DNA of 64,000 nucleotides from Candidatus Nitrosopumilus sp. SW (lineage in GTDB: Archaea > Thermoproteota > Nitrososphaeria > Nitrososphaerales > Nitrosopumilaceae): NCBI RefSeq assembly GCF_006740685.1, contig NZ_CP035425.1:535687-599686 (forward strand), in the 5' to 3' direction. The notes beneath the pieces are model-generated. The model did not search any database. It saw only the letters and a program-made list of their open reading frames with translations, and was not told the DNA's origin. This document shows positions 16,515 through 25,415 of this stretch, piece after piece. Within the stretch, counting starts at the first letter, position 1. The number at the start of each line of letters is the position of its first letter. The position numbers were made by a program, and so were the translations under genes.

Positions 16515-17183
16515 TTAGATTTTTACATCAGGATTTTCAGCTTTAACCTTTTCCCAATCTTTTAGGAAATTTTCTAAACCAATTTTTGTCAAAGGGTGCT
16601 GTAGCATTTTATCTAATACACCAGGGGGCAAAGTCACCACATCTGCTCCAATCTTTGCAGCTTCTACCACATGCATTGGATGACGTACACTAGCAACTAG
16701 AATTTCAGTTTTTAGATGAGGGTAATTTTTGAAAATTTCTTTAATATCTTGAATTAAATTCATACCATCTTGACCAATATCATCTAATCGCCCAATAAAT
16801 GGACTAACATATTTTGCGCCAGATTTTGCAGCAAGTAGAGCTTGATTTGGAGAGAAAACCAGTGTAACATTTACTGGGATTCCTTCTGAAGAAAGTGACT
16901 TACAGGCTTTTAATCCATCAGGAGTCATAGGAACTTTAACGACAACATTTTTTCCATATTCACGTAGTCGTTTTCCTTCTTCAACCATTCCAGAAAATTC
17001 AGTACTAACAACTTCTAGACTTACATCACCTTTGATAATTTTGGTAATCTCTTCCATTGCATCTTTAGGATTACCTTTTTCTTTTGACATAAGAGATGGA
17101 TTTGTGGTAATTCCATCAAGTAATCCCATATCATTAAATTTTTTTATAGATTCTAAATTGGCAGTGTCAAGAAAGATTTTCAT
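16515..17183 (-). CDS. tal: Transaldolase / fructose-6-phosphate aldolase family
   Basis: A 222-residue short-form transaldolase. MKIFLDTANLESIKKF and GITTNPSLMSKE at the N-terminus, NVVVKVPMTPDGL with the Schiff-base lysine (about residue 86) and the VSPFIGRLDDIG strand are family signatures. It exchanges dihydroxyacetone units between C4, C6 and C7 sugar phosphates, or acts as the related aldolase. It is last in a three-gene operon, overlapping the transketolase C-terminal subunit by 4 bases, which supports a pentose-phosphate role. Confidence 0.92.
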   Translation of the reverse strand: MKIFLDTANLESIKKFNDMGLLDGITTNPSLMSKEKGNPKDAMEEITKIIKGDVSLEVVSTEFSGMVEEGKRLREYGKNVVVKVPMTPDGLKACKSLSSEGIPVNVTLVFSPNQALLAAKSGAKYVSPFIGRLDDIGQDGMNLIQDIKEIFKNYPHLKTEILVASVRHPMHVVEAAKIGADVVTLPPGVLDKMLQHPLTKIGLENFLKDWEKVKAENPDVKI

Positions 17184-18154
17184 AATTTTTTACTCCTAAT
17201 TTCTTTGACTTGTTTTACCATATTAAAAGATGTTATTCCGTGCTTTTCTAAAAGTAGAGGAATCTCGTCATCTCTAGCAGATTCACCAAACATGTCTTGA
17301 GCACCAATTCTCTTAATGGGCACAGGGTATGATTCTGAAACAGATTCAGCAACTGCAGAACCCATTCCACCGATAATATTATGTTCTTCAGTAGTAACAA
17401 TACATCCAGTTTCACGAGCTGCTTTTTCTAAAATTTCATCATCAATTGGTTTTATAGAAAACATATCCAAGACTCTACAAGAAATTCCTTCTTGCTGGAG
17501 TGTTTCAGCAGCTTCTAATGCCATTCGTACAGTAATTCCACAGGCTGCAATTGTACAATCAGAACCATCTCTCAGAGTAATTGCTTTTCCAGTTTCAAAA
17601 TTTTGAGAATCTGAATGAACCAAAGGTGTTTTAGATCTTGCCATTCGCATGTAAAATGGGCCATACTCGTTTGCCATTAAAGAGGTCAATTTAGAAACTG
17701 CTACAGTGTCTGCAGGAATAAAAACTCGGAAATTTGGAATCACTCTCATTATTGCAATATCTTCAATCTGCTGATGTGAACCACCATCAGGTCCAACTGA
17801 AAGCCCACCATGTGAAACTACAAATTTTACATTAAGACCTTTTTTGCCAGGTGGAGATGGATAAGCTACATTATTTCTTATTTGATCAACTGCTCTTCCA
17901 GGTAAAAATATTGCATAAGTACTTGCAAAAGGAATTTTTCCAGATACTGCTAATCCAGCAGAAGTTGTAACGAGGTTGGCCTCTGCAATTCCAACATTGA
18001 AAAATCTATTTGGGAATTCTTTTCCAAAACTAGATGTTTTTAGAGAATCAGTAGTATCAGCTCCCAAAACAACAACATTTGGGTTTTCTCTCCCAAGTCG
18101 AATTAAAGACTTTGAATATTCTGAACGCATGTCAGTCATTACGGGTTCATTCAA
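17180..18154 (-). CDS. Transketolase, C-terminal subunit
   Basis: A 324-residue protein with the pyrimidine-binding and C-terminal domains of a split transketolase. It shows VVLGADTTDSLKTS, RFFNVGIAEANLVTTSAGLA with the TPP-activating glutamate, a SVGPDGGSHQ segment, and the C-terminal EEHNIIGGMGSAVAE. It forms the active enzyme with the N-terminal half encoded immediately upstream; the start overlaps that stop by 4 bases. Together they move two-carbon ketol units in the non-oxidative pentose phosphate pathway. Confidence 0.94.
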   Translation of the reverse strand: MNEPVMTDMRSEYSKSLIRLGRENPNVVVLGADTTDSLKTSSFGKEFPNRFFNVGIAEANLVTTSAGLAVSGKIPFASTYAIFLPGRAVDQIRNNVAYPSPPGKKGLNVKFVVSHGGLSVGPDGGSHQQIEDIAIMRVIPNFRVFIPADTVAVSKLTSLMANEYGPFYMRMARSKTPLVHSDSQNFETGKAITLRDGSDCTIAACGITVRMALEAAETLQQEGISCRVLDMFSIKPIDDEILEKAARETGCIVTTEEHNIIGGMGSAVAESVSESYPVPIKRIGAQDMFGESARDDEIPLLLEKHGITSFNMVKQVKEIRSKKL

Positions 18155-19818
18155 AGATATCCTCTCTCCTGTGCAATTTTTTTAATTTGTTCTTGTTTTT
18201 CACCAACAACATGCAACCCAATCCATTTGTTCACTAATTCTGTTCCACCTAGTTCATTTGCTTTATCAAGTAAAAGTTGTCTTCTAGAAGTTAATACTTC
18301 ATTTCTGAAATCTCTAATTGCAGCGCGTACATCTTGTTGTCCAATAATAGCTCCTCCGCCAACAAATGCGCGAGCACCATCTGCAAAAACTGATCCAATG
18401 TTTTCAAGATTCACACCTCCATCAGCCTCAATATATCCTGAAAAATCATGTTCTTTTAGGATAGTATTCAATCTAGCCATTTTTGCATGTGTCTCTTCAA
18501 TGTATTTTTGACCAGATTTTCCAGGAACCACAGACATTACAATAAGTTGATCAAGAGTAGACAAGAATTTGTAAGACCATTCAGGTAATTCAGTGTCAGG
18601 ATTTATTGCAAAACCAACACCAACCTGATTTTGTCTTAATACATCATGAATTTCTCCAAAACTAGATTCGTCAGTTACTTCTGCATGCACAGTGACAATA
18701 TCACTTCCTGCTTCAATGTAATCTCGAACATGTTTTACAGGATCATTAATCATTAAATGAGAATCAAAGGGGATTACAGTAAGTGGTCGTAATTCTTTGA
18801 TTTTAACATGATCAAATGTTTTGTTTGGAACAAATTGACCATCCATTACATCTAGATGAATGTAATCAGCTCTACCAGAAACACATCTTTTAACTTCATT
18901 TTCAAGATTTGTCATATCACCTGCAATTATCGATGGCGCAATCATAAATTGAGAATCTAATTCCATATTGATAATCGGAACAACGTCAGAGTCAGGTGCT
19001 TTTCCATGCCAAGCAGGATTGTCTTCCATGTGTTCAACAGATTTTCCTTTGATTGTTCTTGAGATAATTATTGTTGGTACACCTTTGGTGGCATTTGCTT
19101 TTGCAATAGCTGAATCAATCTGTTCAACTCGATGACCATCAATTTCAATAACATTCCAACCAAAAGATCTCCATTTGTCACCAGTTTTCCATCTAGATGC
19201 ATCTTTCCACATTTCAGAAAGATTGTCACTCTCCAGTTTTTTGTCAAGAGGCATAATTTTTTCAGTGTAAGAGTCCTGTTGGATAAAATTCCTATCAAGA
19301 AAAACAGTAAGATTATCAACCTTGTATTTTGCTGCAGTCATAGCAGCTTCCCAAACTTGCCCTTCATCAGATTCACCATCTCCAATAATTGTATAAACAT
19401 GATAATCTTTAGAGTCAATTTTTCCTGCAAGTGCAATTCCAACAGAATAGGATAAACCAGTACCTAAAGAGCCACCACAAAATTCAACGCCAGGACATTT
19501 CAAGTCGGGATGACCTTGTAATTTACTTCCAAATTTTCTCAAAGTTTCAAGTTCAGATTCTGGGAAATATCCTGCAACAGCCATATTTGAAAACAAACCT
19601 GGTGCAGCGTGACCTTTTGACAACACTAATCGATCTCTATCTTCCCATTGAGGGTTTTTAGGATCAAATTTCAGATGTTTGTTAAACAAACAACCCAAAA
19701 TCTCGGCCATTGAAAATGAACCACCAGGATGTCCCGAACCAGCAGTATTTGTGGCTTTGATAACTAATTTTCGAGCTCTTAGAACATTCTTTTTAATTTG
19801 ATAATAATTGAGCCCCAT
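18151..19818 (-). CDS. Fusion: transketolase N-terminal subunit + ribulose-phosphate 3-epimerase
   Basis: A 555-residue two-enzyme polypeptide. Residues 1 to about 280 are the TPP-binding half of a split transketolase: GSGHPGGSFS (27-36), KGHAAPGL, and the GDGESDEGQVWEA cofactor motif. From about residue 290 the sequence is a ribulose-phosphate 3-epimerase: APSIIAGD, HLDVMDGQFVPN, SHLMI, MSVVPGKSGQ and EADGGVN, all catalytic or phosphate-binding motifs of the TIM-barrel family. Both halves keep their key residues. Methionines at 285 and 292 could in principle allow internal initiation of the epimerase. A C-terminal helical tail of about 50 residues is extra. First gene of the tkt-tal operon. 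Confidence 0.93.
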   Translation of the reverse strand: MGLNYYQIKKNVLRARKLVIKATNTAGSGHPGGSFSMAEILGCLFNKHLKFDPKNPQWEDRDRLVLSKGHAAPGLFSNMAVAGYFPESELETLRKFGSKLQGHPDLKCPGVEFCGGSLGTGLSYSVGIALAGKIDSKDYHVYTIIGDGESDEGQVWEAAMTAAKYKVDNLTVFLDRNFIQQDSYTEKIMPLDKKLESDNLSEMWKDASRWKTGDKWRSFGWNVIEIDGHRVEQIDSAIAKANATKGVPTIIISRTIKGKSVEHMEDNPAWHGKAPDSDVVPIINMELDSQFMIAPSIIAGDMTNLENEVKRCVSGRADYIHLDVMDGQFVPNKTFDHVKIKELRPLTVIPFDSHLMINDPVKHVRDYIEAGSDIVTVHAEVTDESSFGEIHDVLRQNQVGVGFAINPDTELPEWSYKFLSTLDQLIVMSVVPGKSGQKYIEETHAKMARLNTILKEHDFSGYIEADGGVNLENIGSVFADGARAFVGGGAIIGQQDVRAAIRDFRNEVLTSRRQLLLDKANELGGTELVNKWIGLHVVGEKQEQIKKIAQERGYL

Positions 19819-19965
19819 ATCGATCGTTTTGACTTCAAATTTAATAAAAATCTACTTCTAAAACACATTTACAAAAAATTCTAGAGAATCGAAAATTAGA
19901 AAAGATTACAAAATCTGATTTACAATGGTTTAATTACAGTATAATCTTTCAAAATTTTGATAGAT

Positions 19966-20277
19966 ATGTCCTTTGGTGAAGAAAGAGAGATGCACACAGC
20001 AACATGCGGTGATTGCGGAAATGAATGTCAAGTACCATTCAAACCTAAAGAGGACAGACCCGTTTATTGTAGAGAATGTTTCCCAAACCACAGACCTGAA
20101 AGACGTAGTGGGGATAGATTTGGAGGAAGATCAAGATTCAATAGACAAAGAGAGATGCATACAGCAACATGCGGTGATTGCGGAAATGAATGTCAAGTAC
20201 CATTCAAACCTAAAGAGGACAGACCCGTTTATTGTAGAGAATGTTTCCCAAACCACAGACAAACCCCTAGTGTTTAG
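19966..20277 (+). CDS. Tandemly duplicated CxxC zinc-ribbon protein
   Basis: A 103-residue protein made of two identical zinc-ribbon units joined by an Arg/Gly-rich linker (PERRSGDRFGGRSRFNRQ). Each unit reads MHTATCGDCGNECQVPFKP followed by RPVYCRECFPNH, i.e. CxxC...C...CxxC, like the probable zinc-ribbon proteins (zf-trcl type) of archaea and Chloroflexi. The two units are identical in protein and differ by one silent base in 114 bp of DNA. ATG at 19966 is preferred over TTG at 19957. It may bind RNA or DNA; function unknown. Confidence 0.8.
   Translation: MSFGEEREMHTATCGDCGNECQVPFKPKEDRPVYCRECFPNHRPERRSGDRFGGRSRFNRQREMHTATCGDCGNECQVPFKPKEDRPVYCRECFPNHRQTPSV
19982..20095 (+). repeat. 114-bp direct repeat, copy 1
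   Basis: This segment is repeated at 20147-20260 with an offset of 165 bp (55 codons). The only difference is C at 19995 against T at 20160, a silent change. It encodes the first zinc ribbon. Confidence 0.95.
20147..20260 (+). repeat. 114-bp direct repeat, copy 2
   Basis: This is the second copy of 19982-20095, in frame, encoding the second zinc ribbon. Confidence 0.95.
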
Positions 20278-20319
20278 AATTAGGAAGTATTTTTTAATTA
20301 AATTCAATGTAAATACAAT

Positions 20320-20703
20320 ATGAGAAATGATATTGATTTTCCATTAGTTGTTTTTGATAATCAATGTTATTTGTGCGTAAAATTTGCAAAATTTGTAGAT
20401 TTTTTTGCTAGAGGAAAAATGAGGATGGTAGGACATTATACAAAAGAAGGTGAAAGTATTCGAGAAAAAATTCTGGATGAATCTGCATTAGAGATGTTTT
20501 GGGTTATTGATGAAAAAAAAGCATACGGCGGGAGATCTGCATTACTGCCATTAATAAAAACAATTTTTTCAAACAAATCAAAAAAATTCCCGACAATGGG
20601 AATTGATGAACAATGTTCACAAGATTGTAAATCAGTTAAAGCAGTTTTTGTTAGATCAACTAGTTTGATTTCAAATAGTAAAATTATCAAAATTAGTGAT
20701 TAA
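20320..20703 (+). CDS. DUF393 / DCC-family thiol-disulfide oxidoreductase-like protein
   Basis: A 127-residue thioredoxin-like-fold protein. LVVFDNQCYLCVKFAKF near the N-terminus corresponds to the FDGxCxxC signature of the DUF393 (DCC) family, here FDNQCYLC with an intact CxxC. The YGGRSALLPLIKTI segment matches the family's second half. The substrate is unknown. It is followed by a small RHH regulator gene, about 57 bp downstream. Confidence 0.75.
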   Translation: MRNDIDFPLVVFDNQCYLCVKFAKFVDFFARGKMRMVGHYTKEGESIREKILDESALEMFWVIDEKKAYGGRSALLPLIKTIFSNKSKKFPTMGIDEQCSQDCKSVKAVFVRSTSLISNSKIIKISD

Positions 20704-20760
20704 GTTCACATTTGATTACTAAAAATAGGTTTTAATAATTAAAAAAAATATTTCAAACAA

Positions 20761-20907
20761 ATGGCAGAAAGAAGAACTATAATGATTGATGATGATGTAG
20801 CTAAAAAAGTTAGAAATATTCAAGCAAAGAAAATTAAAGAAACTGCTGGAACAGTAAGTTTTTCTTCAGTAATTAATGAAATGCTTAGAGAATGTAATAA
20901 ATCATAA
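20761..20907 (+). CDS. 48-residue ribbon-helix-helix protein
   Basis: The ORF encodes MAERRTIMIDDDVAKKVRNI and continues to ...SFSSVINEMLRECNKS. The pattern RTIMIDDDVAKKV (beta strand then helix A), a turn, then a second helix with VSFSSVINEMLRE is the ribbon-helix-helix DNA-binding fold of CopG/Arc type. Length of 48 is normal for a minimal RHH dimer. A TTTTAATAA box lies about 28 bp before the ATG. Target unknown. Confidence 0.75.
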   Translation: MAERRTIMIDDDVAKKVRNIQAKKIKETAGTVSFSSVINEMLRECNKS

Positions 20908-20940
20908 ATCTAAATAATACTATGAAAATCATACATACGT

Positions 20941-22407
20941 ATGAAGATCAAAATACAAAATACTCCAAAGAAAACACAACTTCTTTGTGGATTTGCATTA
21001 GAGAAATCAGATAAAGTTTTAGGATTACCAAAATTAGATGCCAAAACATCCTTTGCAGTAAATCAGTCACTCAAAGATATGGAAGGAAAGTTTGGCAAAT
21101 TAACAATTATTCCAACTACAGGAAAAAATCAATTTCAAAGAATCCTAATTGCAGGTATAGGAAAAAAAGAAGCCATTACAAAAGATACTTTTAGACAGAT
21201 TTCAGGTAAAATTGCTCAAAAATCGCGTGAATTAAAATTAAAAGAATTTTCAATTATCACACCCCCCACATTTGTTATTGATCAAATTTCTTCAACATCA
21301 CAAATTGTGGAAGGAGTAAAAATGGCATTATACAAATTTGAAAAATTCAAGGCTGAAAAAGAAGAAAAATCTCCAGATATGACAATAATTGTTTCAAAAT
21401 CAAACAAGGTTTTACAAGCAATAAAGACAGCAGAAATTGTTGCAGATGGAGCTATATTTACAAAAAGTATTGCTAATTTACCTCCAAACGAGTGTACGCC
21501 ATCAACATTAGCAAATTTTGCAAAAACTATTTCCAAAAATAAAATGAAATGTAAAATTATTTCAAAACAAGAACTGAAAAAGAAAGGTTTTGGAGGGATT
21601 TCGGCAGTAGGGCAAGGAAGTAAGAATGAACCAAAACTAATCATCATGGAACACAGTAGGGGTTCAAGAAATGAAAAACCAATAGTACTTGTTGGAAAAG
21701 CTGTCACATTTGATACTGGAGGAATTTCATTGAAACCCGGAGCAAATATGGATGAAATGAAATTTGATAAATGTGGAGGTTGCACAGTGTTAGGAATTAT
21801 GAAAGCAGTTTCAGAATTAAAATTACCAATTAATGTAATTGGAATTGTTCCATCTGTGGAAAATATGCCAGGTGGAGAATCATATAGACCAGGAGACATA
21901 ATTAAACTATACAATGGAAAAACAGCAGAAATTCTCAATACAGATGCAGAAGGACGATTAATTTTAGCTGATGCATTAGCATATGGAGAAAAATATTATT
22001 CGCCAAAAGCAATTATTGATTTTGCTACATTAACAGGAGCTTGTATTATAGCATTAGGAACTAATGTAGCAGGAATGGTTTCAAATAATGAAAAATTATC
22101 AAAGAAAATTTTTGAATCATCAAAAAATACTACAGAACAAATTTGGGAGCTTCCATTAAATCAGGAATTCATGGACATGATAAAATCAGATGTAGCAGAC
22201 ATGAAAAATATTGGCATAGGAAGAGCAGCTGGAACAATAACTGCTGCTGCATTTTTGAGAAATGCAATAGAAGATACACCATGGACACATTTGGATATTG
22301 CAGGTGTAGCTTGGACACAAATTGCCACAAAAGAAAAATCATACAATCCAAAAGGAGCAACAGGTTTTGGAGTTAGATTGATTTTAGATTATTTACAAAA
22401 ATTGTAA
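20941..22407 (+). CDS. pepA: Leucyl aminopeptidase (M17 family)
   Basis: A 488-residue cytosolic dizinc aminopeptidase. The N-terminal domain (about 1-160) is followed by the catalytic domain with LVGKAVTFDTGGISLKPG, MKFDKCGGCTV and the signature NTDAEGRLILADALAYG (around residue 336), which carries metal and bicarbonate ligands. The C-terminal HLDIAGVAWT also fits. Length is typical. It probably trims peptides from proteasomal degradation. Confidence 0.95.
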   Translation: MKIKIQNTPKKTQLLCGFALEKSDKVLGLPKLDAKTSFAVNQSLKDMEGKFGKLTIIPTTGKNQFQRILIAGIGKKEAITKDTFRQISGKIAQKSRELKLKEFSIITPPTFVIDQISSTSQIVEGVKMALYKFEKFKAEKEEKSPDMTIIVSKSNKVLQAIKTAEIVADGAIFTKSIANLPPNECTPSTLANFAKTISKNKMKCKIISKQELKKKGFGGISAVGQGSKNEPKLIIMEHSRGSRNEKPIVLVGKAVTFDTGGISLKPGANMDEMKFDKCGGCTVLGIMKAVSELKLPINVIGIVPSVENMPGGESYRPGDIIKLYNGKTAEILNTDAEGRLILADALAYGEKYYSPKAIIDFATLTGACIIALGTNVAGMVSNNEKLSKKIFESSKNTTEQIWELPLNQEFMDMIKSDVADMKNIGIGRAAGTITAAAFLRNAIEDTPWTHLDIAGVAWTQIATKEKSYNPKGATGFGVRLILDYLQKL

Positions 22408-22408
22408 A

Positions 22409-22537
22409 TCAGTAACCTCTGCTGTTTCTATCAGGTTTTCCAACATTGGGATTTCTCCAACCATGTTTTTCCATCATGTGATTCATCAATCGGATGTCAT
22501 TATCACATATTTCTCCACAAACAGAACAATTTGGCAT
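22409..22537 (-). CDS. 42-residue C2H2-type zinc finger microprotein
   Basis: The minus-strand ORF starts MPNCSVCGEICDNDIRLMNH and continues MMEKHGWRNPNVGK. The spacing C-x2-C-x12-H-x4-H is that of a classical C2H2 zinc finger, followed by a basic tail ending NSRGY. The ORF is convergent with pepA (1 bp apart) and lies directly downstream of the 5S rRNA on the same strand. Single-finger proteins of this size recur in archaeal genomes; role unknown. Confidence 0.65.
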   Translation of the reverse strand: MPNCSVCGEICDNDIRLMNHMMEKHGWRNPNVGKPDRNSRGY

Positions 22538-22584
22538 GTAATGTTTTGATAAATTTCATTATTAATAGATTGTAAATTAGAAAA

Positions 22585-22699
22585 TGCCAGCACTGTTGCT
22601 TCCCAAGGGCTCTCGCATCTTAGTAGCACAACAGCGACGTCAGGTTTGACTTCCAAGTTCGGAAAGGGATTGGGTCGCACCCTAACGCTATGGCCGGCT
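22585..22699 (-). rRNA. rrf: 5S ribosomal RNA
   Basis: The minus strand runs from GCCGGCCATAGCG (5' end, about 22698) through CCGAACTTGGAAGTCAAACC, the conserved loop B/C region, to AACAGTGCTGGC (3' end, about 22586). GCCGGC and GCTGGC close helix I. No 16S or 23S gene is near, so the 5S gene is stand-alone, as is usual in thaumarchaea. Exact ends are estimated to within a few bases. Confidence 0.93.
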
Positions 22700-22793
22700 T
22701 GAAAATTTGTATTAAAATCTCAATTATTAACGTAACGAAACCAGATAATCACTCCAAAATAGGTATAAAACAAAGAGATTACCGCTCTAGCAC

Positions 22794-24581
22794 ATGACGC
22801 ATAGAGTCGGAGTTTTAGATCATGAGCTCTGTCAGCCTAAAAAATGCGGTTTAGAGTGCATAAAGTACTGTCCAGTTAACAAATCAGGCGCAGATTGTAT
22901 TGTACTCAATGAGGAATCAAAAAAGGCCCAGATTGATGAGGATATTTGTAATGGGTGTGGAATATGTGTCAAGGTATGTCCATTTGATGCAATTACAATA
23001 GTAAATTTAGCAAGCGAGTTAGCTACTGATAAAATTCACCAATATGGTCCAAATTCATTTCGATTATACAAATTGCCAACTCCAAAGAAAGGAGAGGTAG
23101 TAGGTTTACTTGGAAGAAACGGTATGGGGAAAAGTACTGTTGTAAACATTCTATCAGGAAATCTAAAACCAAATCTTGGAAGATATGAAGACCCTCCTGA
23201 ATGGGACGAGATTTTAAAATATTATAGTGGAACGGAATTAAAACAACATTTTGATAAAATTAAACAAAATCAAATACGTGCATCAATTAAACCACAACAA
23301 GTACACCATATCGCACAAGCATTTGATGGAACTGGAAAAGAGCTTATTGAAAAATATGATGAGAGAGGAGTATCTAGAGAGTTGATCAAAGAATTAGGAT
23401 TACAAAATTCTGTTGATCAAAGCTTAAAGGAATTAAGTGGTGGAGAATTACAAAGAATTGCAGTAGCTGCTGCAGCTTCTAAGGATACAGAATTTTACTT
23501 TTTTGACGAACCATCATCTTACAATGATGTTTTTCAAAGAACAGGTGTTGCACGAGTAATTCAAAGTCTTGCAAAAATTGGGAAAAGCGTAATGGTTGTA
23601 GAACACGACTTGACATTACTTGATTTTCTTAGTGATTATATCGAAGTACTTTATGGGGAACCATCAGCTTATGGTATTGTATCAAATATTCTTTCAACCA
23701 AAGTCGGAATCAATGTTTTCCTTGATGGATATCTACCAAATGAAAATGTAAGATTTAGAGATAAAGCATTTTCATTTGATGTTTCATCTACATCTACAGA
23801 TGAATTTCAAGAAGGAAGTGAAATTGTAAGCTATCCAAAATTAATAAGAAAATACCCTTCATTTTCAGTTGAAATCGAGCCTGGTCGGGTAAGGAAAGGA
23901 GAGGTCTTGGGAATTATGGGAGCAAATGCACTTGGAAAGACCACTATGATGAAGATGATTGCAGGTGTTGAAAAACCAGATTCCGGTGAAATTGATAAAA
24001 AAATTAAGATAGCATACAAACCACAATATCTTCAAAATGATATTGATGTAGAAGTTGTTGCATTACTTGACAAAGCAAATGGAAGTCCAGTTGAAGGAAG
24101 TCTTGAAGAAGAACAGATTCTTGATCCATTAAAGATCAAGAAACTCTACAACAAATCAGTAAAGAATCTCTCAGGAGGAGAACTACAAAAAGTAGCAGTG
24201 GCATCATGTCTTTTGCAAAAAGTAGATTTGTATGCACTTGATGAACCATCAGCATTTTTAGATGTTGAAGATAGAATTGCTGTTGCAAAATTTTTACAGA
24301 AATTTGTTCGCTCTTTTGGAAAGTCAGCGATTGTAATTGATCATGATTTACAGTTAATGGATTTAATTTCAGATACCATGGTAATCTTTGAAGGAGAATC
24401 AGGAGCTGCAGGAAAAGCTACATCACCATTACCAAAAGCAGATGCAATGAATAAATTCCTAAGATCATTGGACATGTCATTTAGACGAGATGAAAAGAGT
24501 CTTAGACCAAGAGTAAACAAATTAGAAAGCAGATTAGATAAAGACCAGAAATCATCTGGGAATTTCTATTACAAGAATTGA
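22794..24581 (+). CDS. Ribosome recycling ATPase ABCE1 (Rli1)
   Basis: A 595-residue essential iron-sulfur ABC protein that splits ribosomes after termination. An N-terminal ferredoxin-like region with two cysteine clusters (CQPKKCGLECIKYCPV and CNGCGICVKVCPF) precedes two ABC domains. Their Walker A motifs are GRNGMGKST (about 105-113) and GANALGKTT (about 378-386), and their signatures are LSGGELQR and LSGGELQK. TATAAAAC lies about 32 bp before the ATG. The next gene (Trm5) overlaps by 4 bases, linking two translation factors. Confidence 0.97.
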   Translation: MTHRVGVLDHELCQPKKCGLECIKYCPVNKSGADCIVLNEESKKAQIDEDICNGCGICVKVCPFDAITIVNLASELATDKIHQYGPNSFRLYKLPTPKKGEVVGLLGRNGMGKSTVVNILSGNLKPNLGRYEDPPEWDEILKYYSGTELKQHFDKIKQNQIRASIKPQQVHHIAQAFDGTGKELIEKYDERGVSRELIKELGLQNSVDQSLKELSGGELQRIAVAAAASKDTEFYFFDEPSSYNDVFQRTGVARVIQSLAKIGKSVMVVEHDLTLLDFLSDYIEVLYGEPSAYGIVSNILSTKVGINVFLDGYLPNENVRFRDKAFSFDVSSTSTDEFQEGSEIVSYPKLIRKYPSFSVEIEPGRVRKGEVLGIMGANALGKTTMMKMIAGVEKPDSGEIDKKIKIAYKPQYLQNDIDVEVVALLDKANGSPVEGSLEEEQILDPLKIKKLYNKSVKNLSGGELQKVAVASCLLQKVDLYALDEPSAFLDVEDRIAVAKFLQKFVRSFGKSAIVIDHDLQLMDLISDTMVIFEGESGAAGKATSPLPKADAMNKFLRSLDMSFRRDEKSLRPRVNKLESRLDKDQKSSGNFYYKN

Positions 24582-25414
24582 CTCGAATGCTAAAAAAATC
24601 ACTTGAAAGTATACTTTCTCCAGAAGAGAGCGAAGAATTAATTTCGGCATTCGATCAAATTGGAGAAATCATTATTGTAAGAATCCCAGATTCTCTCTTA
24701 TCTAAGAAAAAGATTATTGGTGAAGCCCTATTGAATGATGTAAAGATTGTAAGGAGTGTCTTTTATCAAGCATCAGCTGTAGAAGGAGACTTTCGTACAC
24801 GAAATCTAGAGATTATTGCAGGAGAGGACAATACAGAAACAGAATACAAGGAATTTGGATGTAAATTTATCGTAGATGTAGAAAATGCATTTTTTTCACC
24901 CAGATTATCTACTGAACGAGATAGAATCTCAAATCTGATTCAAGAAGGTGAGGTAATGACCAATATGTTTGCAGGAGTAGGAATGTTTTCAATAATAGCT
25001 GCAAAAAAGAAAAAATGTACAGTTTACAGTCTTGACATCAATCCAATTGCATCAGAATTATGTGAGAGAAATATCAAACTAAACAAACTTGCAGGAGAAG
25101 TCATTTCAATTAATGGGGATGCAACACAGATTATCAATGAGCAGTTGATAGATAAATCAGATAGAACACTAATGTTACTACCTGAAAGATCTGATGAATT
25201 TTTAGAATCTGCAATTAAAACAACTAAAGATGGAGGAGTGATTCATTACTATTCACATATACATGCAGATAAAAAATCAGATGCAGGGAAACTTTCAGAA
25301 GAACATTATTTGCAAGTTTCTCCAATAAAATCAGAAATATTGGGTTCAAAAATTGTTAGACCAGTTGGTCCAAGATATTATCAAACAGTTGTAGATGTTA
25401 AAATTTCCAAGTAA
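24578..25414 (+). CDS. tRNA (guanine-N1-)-methyltransferase Trm5-like
   Basis: A 278-residue class I SAM methyltransferase of the Met-10+/Trm5 family, which modifies G37 of tRNAs. It has FKVENAFFSPR-type (here VDVENAFFSPRLSTERDRI), the SAM site MTNMFAGVGMFSIIAAKK (about 127-144), VYSLDINPIASEL and LMLLPERSDEFLE in place of the NPP/NLP loop motif. The D1 domain seems shortened compared with M. jannaschii Trm5. TTG at 24578 overlaps the ABCE1 stop; ATG at 24587 is an alternative. Confidence 0.85.
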   Translation: MTRMLKKSLESILSPEESEELISAFDQIGEIIIVRIPDSLLSKKKIIGEALLNDVKIVRSVFYQASAVEGDFRTRNLEIIAGEDNTETEYKEFGCKFIVDVENAFFSPRLSTERDRISNLIQEGEVMTNMFAGVGMFSIIAAKKKKCTVYSLDINPIASELCERNIKLNKLAGEVISINGDATQIINEQLIDKSDRTLMLLPERSDEFLESAIKTTKDGGVIHYYSHIHADKKSDAGKLSEEHYLQVSPIKSEILGSKIVRPVGPRYYQTVVDVKISK

Positions 25415-25415
25415 A

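Noticed and set aside
19973-20323. Second open frame through the duplicated zinc-ribbon gene
   Set aside because: It is a frame shift of the real gene and is long only because the 114-bp repeat is in phase in both frames (165 is a multiple of 3).
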